Positions 57,857-64,000 of a DNA stretch of 64,000 nucleotides are shown one piece after another (within the stretch, counting starts at the first letter, position 1; each line of letters opens with the position of its first letter). Below the pieces are notes generated by a model, which did not search any database, was not told the DNA's origin, and saw only the letters and a list, made by a program, of their open reading frames with translations. Where the stretch lies: positions 1 to 64,000 of the forward strand of contig NZ_JBASCU010000030.1 of assembly GCF_049651805.1 (NCBI RefSeq), given 5' to 3'. The position numbers and the translations under genes were made by a program. The stretch is from Pseudolysinimonas_A sp049651805. GTDB taxonomy: Bacteria > Actinomycetota > Actinomycetes > Actinomycetales > Microbacteriaceae.

Positions 57857-58621
57857 ATGTCCGCGACCGCCGAAGCTGCCGTGCAGGCCTTTACCGTCAC
57901 CCTCATCATCCGCCGCTTCGACCCTGAGGTCGACGAGGAGCCGCGCTGGGTCGACTACGACGTGCAGATGTACCCGACCGACCGCGTGCTCGACGCGCTG
58001 CACCAGATCAAATGGGAGCAAGACGGGTCGCTGTCGTTCCGCCGCTCGTGCGCGCACGGCATCTGCGGCTCGGATGCCATGCGCATCAACGGCAGGAACC
58101 GGCTGGCCTGCAAGACCCTCATCAAGGATCTCGACATCAGCCAGCCGATCTACGTCGAGGCGATCAAGGGCCTGCCGCTCGAGAAGGACCTCATCGTCGA
58201 CATGGAGCCGTTCTTCGAGTCGTATCGGCAGATCCAGCCGTTCCTGATCGCGAGCGACAAGCCCGACAAGGAGCGCATCCAGTCGGTCGCCCAGCGCGCG
58301 ATCTTCGACGACACCACCAAGTGCATCCTGTGCGCCGCGTGCACCTCGTCGTGCCCGGTCTTCTGGACCGACGGCCAGTACTTCGGCCCCGCCGCGATCG
58401 TCAACGCGCACCGCTTCATCTTCGACAGCCGCGACGAGGGCTCGCAGGTACGCCTCGACATCCTCAACGACAAGGAGGGCGTCTGGCGCTGCCGCACGAC
58501 CTTCAACTGCTCCGAGGCCTGCCCTCGCGGCATCGAGGTCACCAAGGCGATCGCCGAGGTCAAGCAGGCCGTGCTGCGCGGCAACCCCGGTCTGCCGAAG
58601 CTCGATTTGACCGTGGTCTAA
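57857..58621 (+). CDS. sdhB: Succinate dehydrogenase iron-sulphur subunit
   Basis: A 254-residue electron carrier. The [2Fe-2S] ligands are C65, C70, C73 and C85; [4Fe-4S] ligands lie at C156, C159, C162 (with C166), and [3Fe-4S] ligands at C212, C218 and C222 with the rest of the pattern C-x2-C-x2-C-x3-CP. It passes electrons from SdhA to the quinone site of SdhCD. The ATG lies 2 bp after the sdhA stop. The gap behind it holds hairpins only. Confidence 0.95.
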   Translation: MSATAEAAVQAFTVTLIIRRFDPEVDEEPRWVDYDVQMYPTDRVLDALHQIKWEQDGSLSFRRSCAHGICGSDAMRINGRNRLACKTLIKDLDISQPIYVEAIKGLPLEKDLIVDMEPFFESYRQIQPFLIASDKPDKERIQSVAQRAIFDDTTKCILCAACTSSCPVFWTDGQYFGPAAIVNAHRFIFDSRDEGSQVRLDILNDKEGVWRCRTTFNCSEACPRGIEVTKAIAEVKQAVLRGNPGLPKLDLTVV

Positions 58622-58685
58622 CCCGCGGGCAACGGTCGGTAGCCGCGGAGCGAAGGGCGCTCGCGCGCGCCCGAAGCGGAGCCAC

Positions 58686-58712
58686 GTCGCGCCGCAGAAG
58701 CGGCGGCGCGAC
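58686..58712 (+). terminator. Hairpin downstream of sdhB
   Basis: A perfect 10-bp stem, GTCGCGCCGC with GCGGCGCGAC, encloses a 7-nt loop 65 bp after the sdhB stop. No T-run follows, so it may stabilise the mRNA end or end transcription with Rho. Confidence 0.45.
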
Positions 58713-58721
58713 CAGCAAGCA

Positions 58722-58770
58722 GAGAAAGGCCCGACCCCGCGAAGGCTGGGATCTACCGCGGGGCCGGACC
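58722..58770 (-). terminator. Intrinsic terminator of the sigma/anti-sigma gene
   Basis: On the minus strand a 14-bp stem (58770-58757 with 58741-58728, two G-U pairs) is followed by TTTCTC, 120 bp after the stop at 58891. The rest of the gap 58622-58890 shows no gene. Confidence 0.6.
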
Positions 58771-58890
58771 GAGTGCCCTCGATCGGACGACCGGGGGCGC
58801 GGGCCTTGCGGCCTCACTCGAAGAGACGGTCGGCGTCGAGGGCTATGACGCGAGTTTCGCGAGATTTGTTCCGGAATGCGGCAGCGCGCG

Positions 58891-60432
58891 TCAGCCGATC
58901 AGGTTCACGTCGACGGTGCCGCCGCCCGACGAGAGACCGAGCGGCTGGATGAGCGCGTCGATGAGACCGTCGAGCAGGCCGAGGATGCCGGCGAGCGGGT
59001 TGTCGCCGAGAACCAGGCCGCTCAGGTAGTCGCGGTCGACGGTCTGCACGAGGTCGATCGAGGAGAGGCCGCCCGGGAAGGCGGCGATGCTGACGGCGTA
59101 CTGGCCGGCGTCGTTGACCTTCACGGTGGCGTAGACAGTTCCGGCCGCCTGTGCGGTGATCGTCGCTCCCGGAGTGCCCGTGCCGGTGAGGTGAAGTGAG
59201 ATGTCGGCGTCGAGGATCGTGCCGTCGTCATCGGTGATCGTGTCGATGACCGAGTCGACCGTCTCCTCGAGCAGCCCGCCGACCGTCTCGGTCTCGCCGG
59301 CGAGAACGTCGTCGACGATGCCGCCGGGAACGGTCCCGTCACCGTCGGTTCCGGTACCGGTGTCGGTGCCGGCGGCTCCCGCGGCGGCTGATTCTTCTTG
59401 CTCGACCGCTGTCGGCGGAGGTGCGGCGCCCGTTGCCTCAACCGTCGGCGCGACGCCGAGCGCGACGCTGCCGACGATGACGGCCGCCACGGCGAACCCA
59501 CCGACGAGCGTCCCGGTGCCGGCGGCAGCGCCCATCGAGAGACCTCCCACGATCGGCGCGGCGAGCACTCCGCTTCCGGCGACCATGTCGAGGGCGACCG
59601 GAACGTCGGGGATCGGAAGCTCGGCGGCGGTGACGGGCGAGGACTGGCTGAGCGACGCCAACAGCGTGCCGCCGGCGACTCCGCCGAGCAGCAGCGGCAG
59701 CATCACCATGGCGAGGTGCGAGCCGACTTCATCGACCTCTTCCGAGACGATGGTGCACTTGGCGCAGCCGAGGAGGTGCTTCGTGAGGCGCTCACGATCG
59801 CGGGTCGAGAGCCCATCCCTGGCGTGTTCGCCGAGGCGCGACATCGACCACTGGCACTCGCCCGACGCGGCGGCATCCGAGACGTGCGCCTGCAGCCACG
59901 CCTTCCGCAGCCCCTCGCGGGCACGGTACGAGAGCGCGGCGACACTGTTGGCGGTGATCCCCATGAGCGGGGCGACCTCATGGGGGTCCATGCCTTCGAC
60001 CTCGGTGTACCAGAGCACGGTCTGCCAGCGCTCGGGCAGCGAACGGAAGGCGCGTGCCGTCAGGGTGCGGTCGAGCGCCCACGCCGCAGGATCGTCGGGG
60101 ATCCGGTCGTCTTCGAAGTCTTCGATGAAATCCACCTGGACGTCACGCGAGGCGGCCCCCCAGGAGCTCGCTAGGTTTCGGATTGTCGTGTACAGGTAAG
60201 GGCGGAAGGCGCCGGTAGGTCCGCCGCCCGCCAGAACACGTTGATAGATCCGGGCGTACGCCTCGCTGACGAGATCATCCGCATCGATCGACGACGTGAA
60301 CTGGCGGGCGACGCGGGCGGCAGAACGATAATGACGGCGCCACAGTTCGCCGAACGCCCGCGTATCCCCCGATCGCGCGCGTTCGATAAGCTCCGCATCC
60401 GAAGTGGTTAGCTTCGTGTTCTGATCGCCCAT
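58891..60432 (-). CDS. ECF sigma factor fused to zinc-finger anti-sigma, membrane and surface domains
   Basis: A 513-residue chain. Residues ~12-90 are sigma region 2 (ARSGDTRAFGELWRRHYRSA, FTSSIDADDLVSEAYARIY) and ~130-178 region 4 (FRSLPERWQTVLWYTEVEGM, ITANSVAALSYRAREGLRKA). H219-x3-C223-x2-C226, with C193 as possible fourth ligand, is a ZAS anti-sigma motif. Two hydrophobic segments (about 238-262 and 294-328), an acidic Gly/Thr-rich linker and a beta-rich outer domain (~400-513) follow. Sigma and anti-sigma therefore sit in one membrane-bound protein, released perhaps by proteolysis; similar fused ECFs are known in actinobacteria. The ATG at 60432 follows AGGGGG. Confidence 0.85.
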   Translation of the reverse strand: MGDQNTKLTTSDAELIERARSGDTRAFGELWRRHYRSAARVARQFTSSIDADDLVSEAYARIYQRVLAGGGPTGAFRPYLYTTIRNLASSWGAASRDVQVDFIEDFEDDRIPDDPAAWALDRTLTARAFRSLPERWQTVLWYTEVEGMDPHEVAPLMGITANSVAALSYRAREGLRKAWLQAHVSDAAASGECQWSMSRLGEHARDGLSTRDRERLTKHLLGCAKCTIVSEEVDEVGSHLAMVMLPLLLGGVAGGTLLASLSQSSPVTAAELPIPDVPVALDMVAGSGVLAAPIVGGLSMGAAAGTGTLVGGFAVAAVIVGSVALGVAPTVEATGAAPPPTAVEQEESAAAGAAGTDTGTGTDGDGTVPGGIVDDVLAGETETVGGLLEETVDSVIDTITDDDGTILDADISLHLTGTGTPGATITAQAAGTVYATVKVNDAGQYAVSIAAFPGGLSSIDLVQTVDRDYLSGLVLGDNPLAGILGLLDGLIDALIQPLGLSSGGGTVDVNLIG

Positions 60433-60602
60433 CCCCCTGATCCATTCCCGGGCCTCTCGTTGTCCCCTATAGGAATCGAAGAGCGCCGGAAGTGTTGCCA
60501 CTCCTGGCGTCCTTCATCAAGAGAGACAGCCCGTTCCGTCTACTATGACGCCGATGTTCAGCCGCGCCTCACCCCCCAAGTGGGGGACACCGGCGTCGCG
60601 TT

Positions 60603-60608
60603 TAGGCT
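60603..60608 (+). promoter_or_regulatory. -10 element TAGGCT of the BrkB-family gene
   Basis: It lies 7 nt before the ATG at 60616. Confidence 0.5.
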
Positions 60609-60615
60609 GAATCGT

Positions 60616-61626
60616 ATGGGTCTGAAGGATCGCCTCAACGCCGGAATCGCATGGGTGCAGCGCCAAAAGGCCGTGCGCGTGTTCGTGCGCTACGGGCTCG
60701 ACCGCGGGCCGATTCTGGCGAGTGGGATGGCGTACCAGGCGCTGTTCGCGGTGTTCGCCGGGCTGTGGGTCGCCTTCTCGATCGCCGGGCTGATCGTGAG
60801 CGGCGACATCGGGCTGCGTCAGACGATCCTCGACTTCCTCGCCGACATCGTTCCGGGGCTCGTCGACGACGGCAGCGAAACCAAGGGCGCGATCGATCCC
60901 GACGTGTTCAAGCAGGGTTTCGTGTTCGGAATCTCGGGCATCGTCGCCCTGGTCGGCCTGCTGTTCACCGCCCTCGCGTGGCTCGACGCGGCGCGTGGGT
61001 CGGTGCGCGTCGTCTTCGGCCTGCCGCCCATCCCGCGCAACGTGGCGCTGCAGAAGGCCATCGACCTCGGACTGGGACTCGCCTTCGGGGTTCTGCTGCT
61101 GCTCGCCGCTGCGCTGTCGTTCGCGGGCGCTAGCGCTACCGAAGGCGTGCTGGCCTGGCTGGGAATCGACGAACGCTCGGTCATCGCGCTCATCCTGAGC
61201 CGAACCGTCACCCTCGTCGTCGCGGTGGTGGTCTACGCGGTCGCGCTGGCCGGGCTCTACCGGCTCCTCGCCGGGGTGAAGGTCCCGGCGCGCATTCTGC
61301 GGCACGGGGTCACGCTCGGGGCGATCGGTCTCGCCGGGCTCACCGTCGCGGGTGGTCTGCTGCTCGGCGGCGCCGATAACAACCCGATCATCGGATCCTT
61401 CGCCGTCGTCGCCGGGCTGCTCATCTACTACAACTTCGTCTCGCAGGTCATTCTCATCGCGGCGACCTGGATGGCGGTCGACGTCTCCGACGAGGGTCTC
61501 GTGATCGACCAGAAGGTCTTCGAGGCGCGGCTCGAGGAAGCGCGGAAGCTGGTCAAGGCGCATGAACCCCAACCCGAACCGAAGAAGACCGGATTCTGGA
61601 AACGCCTTCTCGGTGGTCGCCGGTAG
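60616..61626 (+). CDS. YihY/BrkB-family membrane protein
   Basis: A 336-residue protein with six main hydrophobic segments. RPILASGMAYQALFAVFAGL-like start of the fold (GPILASGMAYQALFAVFAGL), VRVVFGLPPIPRNVALQKA and LIYYNFVSQVILIAATWMAV are characteristic of the YihY/BrkB family, formerly annotated as ribonuclease BN. Function is unknown; transport is suspected. The C-terminal tail is basic. The frame upstream to 60460 is rejected because the leaderless promoter sits inside it. Confidence 0.82.
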   Translation: MGLKDRLNAGIAWVQRQKAVRVFVRYGLDRGPILASGMAYQALFAVFAGLWVAFSIAGLIVSGDIGLRQTILDFLADIVPGLVDDGSETKGAIDPDVFKQGFVFGISGIVALVGLLFTALAWLDAARGSVRVVFGLPPIPRNVALQKAIDLGLGLAFGVLLLLAAALSFAGASATEGVLAWLGIDERSVIALILSRTVTLVVAVVVYAVALAGLYRLLAGVKVPARILRHGVTLGAIGLAGLTVAGGLLLGGADNNPIIGSFAVVAGLLIYYNFVSQVILIAATWMAVDVSDEGLVIDQKVFEARLEEARKLVKAHEPQPEPKKTGFWKRLLGGRR

Positions 61627-61629
61627 TGT
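61624..61629 (+). promoter_or_regulatory. -10 element TAGTGT of the exonuclease III gene
   Basis: It lies 7 nt before the GTG at 61637, and its TAG is the stop codon of the preceding gene. Confidence 0.5.
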
Positions 61630-61636
61630 CCCTGGG

Positions 61637-62467
61637 GTGACTCGCCTCCGCATCGCCAGTGTCAACGTCAACGGGGTGCGCGCCGCCTTCCGCAAGGGCA
61701 TGGGCGACTGGCTCGCCGGTCGGGATGTCGACATCCTCGCGATGCAAGAGGTGCGGGCCGAGACGTCCCATCTCGAAGAGCTGCTCGGTAGTGAGTGGGA
61801 CATCCTGCACGACCCCGCGACCGCGAAGGGCCGCGCGGGAGTCGCGATCGCCTCTCGACGGGCGGCGTCGGTGCACCGCGTCACGTTCGGCCCCGACGAC
61901 TTCGACTCCGCCGGCCGGTGGCTCGAGGCCGACTACGAGGTCGACGGAACCGTCGTCACCGTCGTGTCGTGCTACGTGCCGTCGGGGGCGGTGGGCACGC
62001 CGAAGCAGGAACAGAAGTGGATCTTCCTCGAGAGGATGCTGCATCACGTCGCCGCGGTGAAGACGCACAATCCGTTCGCGGTCGTGATGGGCGACTTCAA
62101 CATCGGGCATCGCACCCTCGACATCCGCAACTGGAAAGGCAACGTCAAGAAATCGGGCTTCCTCCCGCGTGAGCGCGCCTACCTCGACCAGATCTTCGGC
62201 GCCGAAGATGATCCCGCCTACAACACGGGCGCCGGGCTCGGCTTCGTCGACGTCGGGCGGCGCTTCGCGGGGGAGATCGACGGCCCCTACACCTGGTGGT
62301 CGCAGATGGGCCGCGCGTTCGACAACGACTCCGGGTGGCGCATCGACTACCAGGCGGCGACCCTCGAGTTGGCCGCTAAAGTCGTGGAGGTGAAGGTCGA
62401 TCGGGCGCACGCCTGGGATGAGCGATGGTCGGACCACGCTCCGCTCGTCGTCGATTACCAGCTGTAG
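61637..62467 (+). CDS. xthA: Exodeoxyribonuclease III / AP endonuclease
   Basis: A 276-residue Mg-dependent endonuclease/exonuclease acting at abasic sites. It has RIASVNVNGVRAAFRKGM, the metal-binding glutamate in LAMQEVRAE, VSCYVPSG, the active-site VVMGDFNIGHR and the terminal WSDHAPLVVDY. Length and order are normal. The GTG at 61637 is used; earlier in-frame codons lie in the BrkB-family gene. Confidence 0.92.
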   Translation: MTRLRIASVNVNGVRAAFRKGMGDWLAGRDVDILAMQEVRAETSHLEELLGSEWDILHDPATAKGRAGVAIASRRAASVHRVTFGPDDFDSAGRWLEADYEVDGTVVTVVSCYVPSGAVGTPKQEQKWIFLERMLHHVAAVKTHNPFAVVMGDFNIGHRTLDIRNWKGNVKKSGFLPRERAYLDQIFGAEDDPAYNTGAGLGFVDVGRRFAGEIDGPYTWWSQMGRAFDNDSGWRIDYQAATLELAAKVVEVKVDRAHAWDERWSDHAPLVVDYQL

Positions 62468-62479
62468 AACGGACCTCCC

Positions 62480-63484
62480 ATGACCAAGCCCCGCCTCTTC
62501 TCGGGGATGCAGCCTTCTGCGGACTCCCTCCACGTCGGCAACTACATCGGCGCACTGTTGCAGTGGCGCGACCTGCAGGTCGACTACGACGCCGTCTACT
62601 GTGTTGTCGACCTGCACGCGATCACCGTGCCTCAGGACCCGGCGGCTTTGCGGGAAGCGACCCGGCGCACCGCGGCGCAGTACATCGCTGCGGGAATCGA
62701 CCCGGCATCCTCGATTCTGTTCGTACAGTCGCACGTGCCCGCGCACGCCGAATTGGCCTGGGTGATGAACACCATCACCGGCATGGGCGAGGCGAGTCGC
62801 ATGACCCAGTACAAAGACAAGGCGTCGAAGCAGGGGGCGGATGCCGCGAGTGTCGGCCTGTTCACCTACCCGATCCTGCAGGCGGCCGACATCCTGCTTT
62901 ACGACGCCGAGATCGTGCCGGTCGGCGAAGACCAGCGGCAGCACATCGAGCTGACCCGCGATCTCGGCCACCGGTTCAACACGCGGTTCGGAGAGACCTT
63001 CGTGCTGCCCCAGCCGCGCATTCAGTCGGCGACGGCGAAGATCCTCGACCTGCAGAACCCGGGCTCGAAGATGTCGAAGTCCGGCGAGTCGCCGCAGGGC
63101 ATCCTCTGGCTGCTCGACGAGCCCTCCGTGAACGCGAAGAAGATCAAGTCGGCCGTGACCGACGCCGACCGCGACATCCGCTTCGAGGCCGAGCAGAAGC
63201 CGGGGGTGTCGAATCTGCTGCTGATCCTTTCGACACTCAGCGGACGGCCGATGGATGCTCTCGTCGACTCGTTCGCCGGCCGCGGGTACGGCGACCTCAA
63301 GACCGAGACCGCGGATGCCGTGGTCGCCACGTTCGCCCCCGTGCGGGAGCGGGCGCTCGAGCTGCTCGCCGACCCGGCCGAACTCGACCGCCTGCTCGCG
63401 GGTAACGCCGAGCGGGCCGAGGCGATCGCATCCGCGACCCTCGCGAAGGTGTACGACCGCATCGGGTTCCTGCCCCGGCGATGA
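62480..63484 (+). CDS. trpS: Tryptophanyl-tRNA synthetase
   Basis: A 334-residue class I synthetase charging tRNA-Trp. The ATP-binding HIGH motif appears as HVGN (18-21) and the second motif as KMSKS (197-201). SGMQPSADSLHVGNYIGALL, MNTITGMGEASRMTQYKDKA, TYPILQAADILLYDA and VPVGEDQRQHIELTRD are typical. The gap to xthA is 12 bp. The stop overlaps the start of the acetyltransferase gene. Confidence 0.96.
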   Translation: MTKPRLFSGMQPSADSLHVGNYIGALLQWRDLQVDYDAVYCVVDLHAITVPQDPAALREATRRTAAQYIAAGIDPASSILFVQSHVPAHAELAWVMNTITGMGEASRMTQYKDKASKQGADAASVGLFTYPILQAADILLYDAEIVPVGEDQRQHIELTRDLGHRFNTRFGETFVLPQPRIQSATAKILDLQNPGSKMSKSGESPQGILWLLDEPSVNAKKIKSAVTDADRDIRFEAEQKPGVSNLLLILSTLSGRPMDALVDSFAGRGYGDLKTETADAVVATFAPVRERALELLADPAELDRLLAGNAERAEAIASATLAKVYDRIGFLPRR

Positions 63485-64000
63485 TCCCGGTGACGCTTCG
63501 CACCGGGCGGCTGGTGCTCGACCAGCCGACAGCGGCGGATGTCGACGCGATCACCGAGTACTGCCAGGACCCATTGTTTGAGGCGTACCTCACGACGCCC
63601 TGGCCGTACGCGCGTGAGAACGCCGTGCAGTTCGTCGAGTCGTACGTGCCAGCCGGCTGGGCTGACGGCAGCGAGTACACCTGGGCGCTTCGGGTCGACG
63701 GGGTCTTCCTGGGTGTCATCGGCGCGCGCACGGGGCCCGGGGACGTCGGCTTCTGGCTCGGCGCGCCGTTCCGCCGCCGCGGGTACATGGCTGAAGCACT
63801 CGGCGCGGTCGCCGACTGGTGGTTCGCATCGCTCGGTCGCGACGCTCTGCGGTGGGAGTGTGTCGTCGGCAACACCGCATCCGCCGCCACGGCCCGGGCT
63901 GCGGGGTTCATGTTTGCCGGGGTCGCCCCCGCCGAAATGCCCTCCCGCGACGGATCGCTGCCGCAGTCGTGGCACGGCATCCGGCGTGCGTCAGATGTCC
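63481..64000 (+). CDS. GNAT-family N-acetyltransferase (cut by window end)
   Basis: An open frame starts at ATG 63481, inside the trpS stop (ATGA), and is still open at 64000 after 173 codons. It reads IPVTLRTGRLVLDQPTAADV at the start, VGFWLGAPFRRRGYMAEALG (acetyl-CoA pyrophosphate loop, R-R-R-G-Y) and VVGNTASAATARAAGFMFAG (end of the GNAT fold). This is the RimJ/RimL-like branch that acetylates amino groups of proteins or small amines. Only the last few residues should be missing. The substrate is unknown. Confidence 0.8.
   Translation, partial: MIPVTLRTGRLVLDQPTAADVDAITEYCQDPLFEAYLTTPWPYARENAVQFVESYVPAGWADGSEYTWALRVDGVFLGVIGARTGPGDVGFWLGAPFRRRGYMAEALGAVADWWFASLGRDALRWECVVGNTASAATARAAGFMFAGVAPAEMPSRDGSLPQSWHGIRRASDV

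Noticed and set aside
1..64000. tRNA, rRNA or known riboswitch
   Set aside because: I saw no CCA-adjacent cloverleaf, rRNA core or conserved aptamer motif; a covariance search would be needed to exclude them fully.

Overview
This window is high-GC DNA with actinobacterial gene content. It carries acyl-CoA carboxylase subunits with a separate epsilon subunit, an LCP-family wall ligase, the purK/purE/GtrA/birA group, a class II Maf and sdhCDAB. Gene order from the LCP and rmlD genes through purE-purK-birA-accD-accE-maf-accA3-lpdA-punA-pmm-add-deoA-cdd to sdhCDAB follows, with rearrangement, the order known from Mycobacterium tuberculosis (roughly Rv3264c to Rv3319). Short intergenic palindromes and a very high share of TANNNT hexamers 6-8 nt before start codons (leaderless transcripts) suggest Microbacteriaceae. 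That family-level placement is inference.

Region 1 (1-19886) is an envelope glycan locus behind the end of an IS630-type element. It encodes an ABC exporter, GT4 and GT2 glycosyltransferases, a UDP-sugar dehydrogenase next to an AsnB-like amidotransferase (together suggesting an amidated uronic acid), three DUF2142 multi-spanning proteins with a DUF2304/GT2 pair, a WbbL-like rhamnosyltransferase and the full dTDP-rhamnose pathway (rmlA, rmlC, rmlB, rmlD).

Region 2 (19900-21970) is a small accessory island. It holds a coiled-coil membrane microprotein, a BrnT/BrnA-like toxin-antitoxin pair, a DUF433/PIN-like pair, broken ends of an LCP gene and of the microprotein gene, and four copies of an intergenic palindrome.

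Region 3 (21903-37363) is core metabolism: LCP ligase, purE, purK, GtrA, birA, polyprenol-phosphomannose synthase, a second microprotein, AccD/AccE, a candidate small RNA with its own promoter and terminator (about 29495-29650), an FkbM methyltransferase, a response regulator/kinase/pseudokinase operon, a TrmA-like RNA methyltransferase, Maf, and the biotin carboxylase/BCCP subunit. BirA should biotinylate that last protein.

Region 4 (37364-38565) is the most unusual stretch. An AbiEi/DUF559 nuclease-like gene lies between two related ~107-bp elements, each with its own terminal inverted repeats, and the whole unit sits in a convergent intergenic gap.

Region 5 (38566-52720) is nucleoside salvage: PNP, phosphosugar mutase, adenosine deaminase, thymidine phosphorylase, cytidine deaminase, a PnrA-type nucleoside ABC importer and a nucleoside hydrolase, plus a flavoprotein quinone reductase and an RraA-like protein.

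Region 6 (52721-64000) holds mannose-1-phosphate guanylyltransferase divergent from a GT4, sdhCDAB, an ECF sigma factor fused to a zinc-finger anti-sigma and surface domain, a BrkB-family membrane protein, exonuclease III, trpS and a GNAT acetyltransferase cut by the window end. I saw no tRNA, rRNA or CRISPR array.
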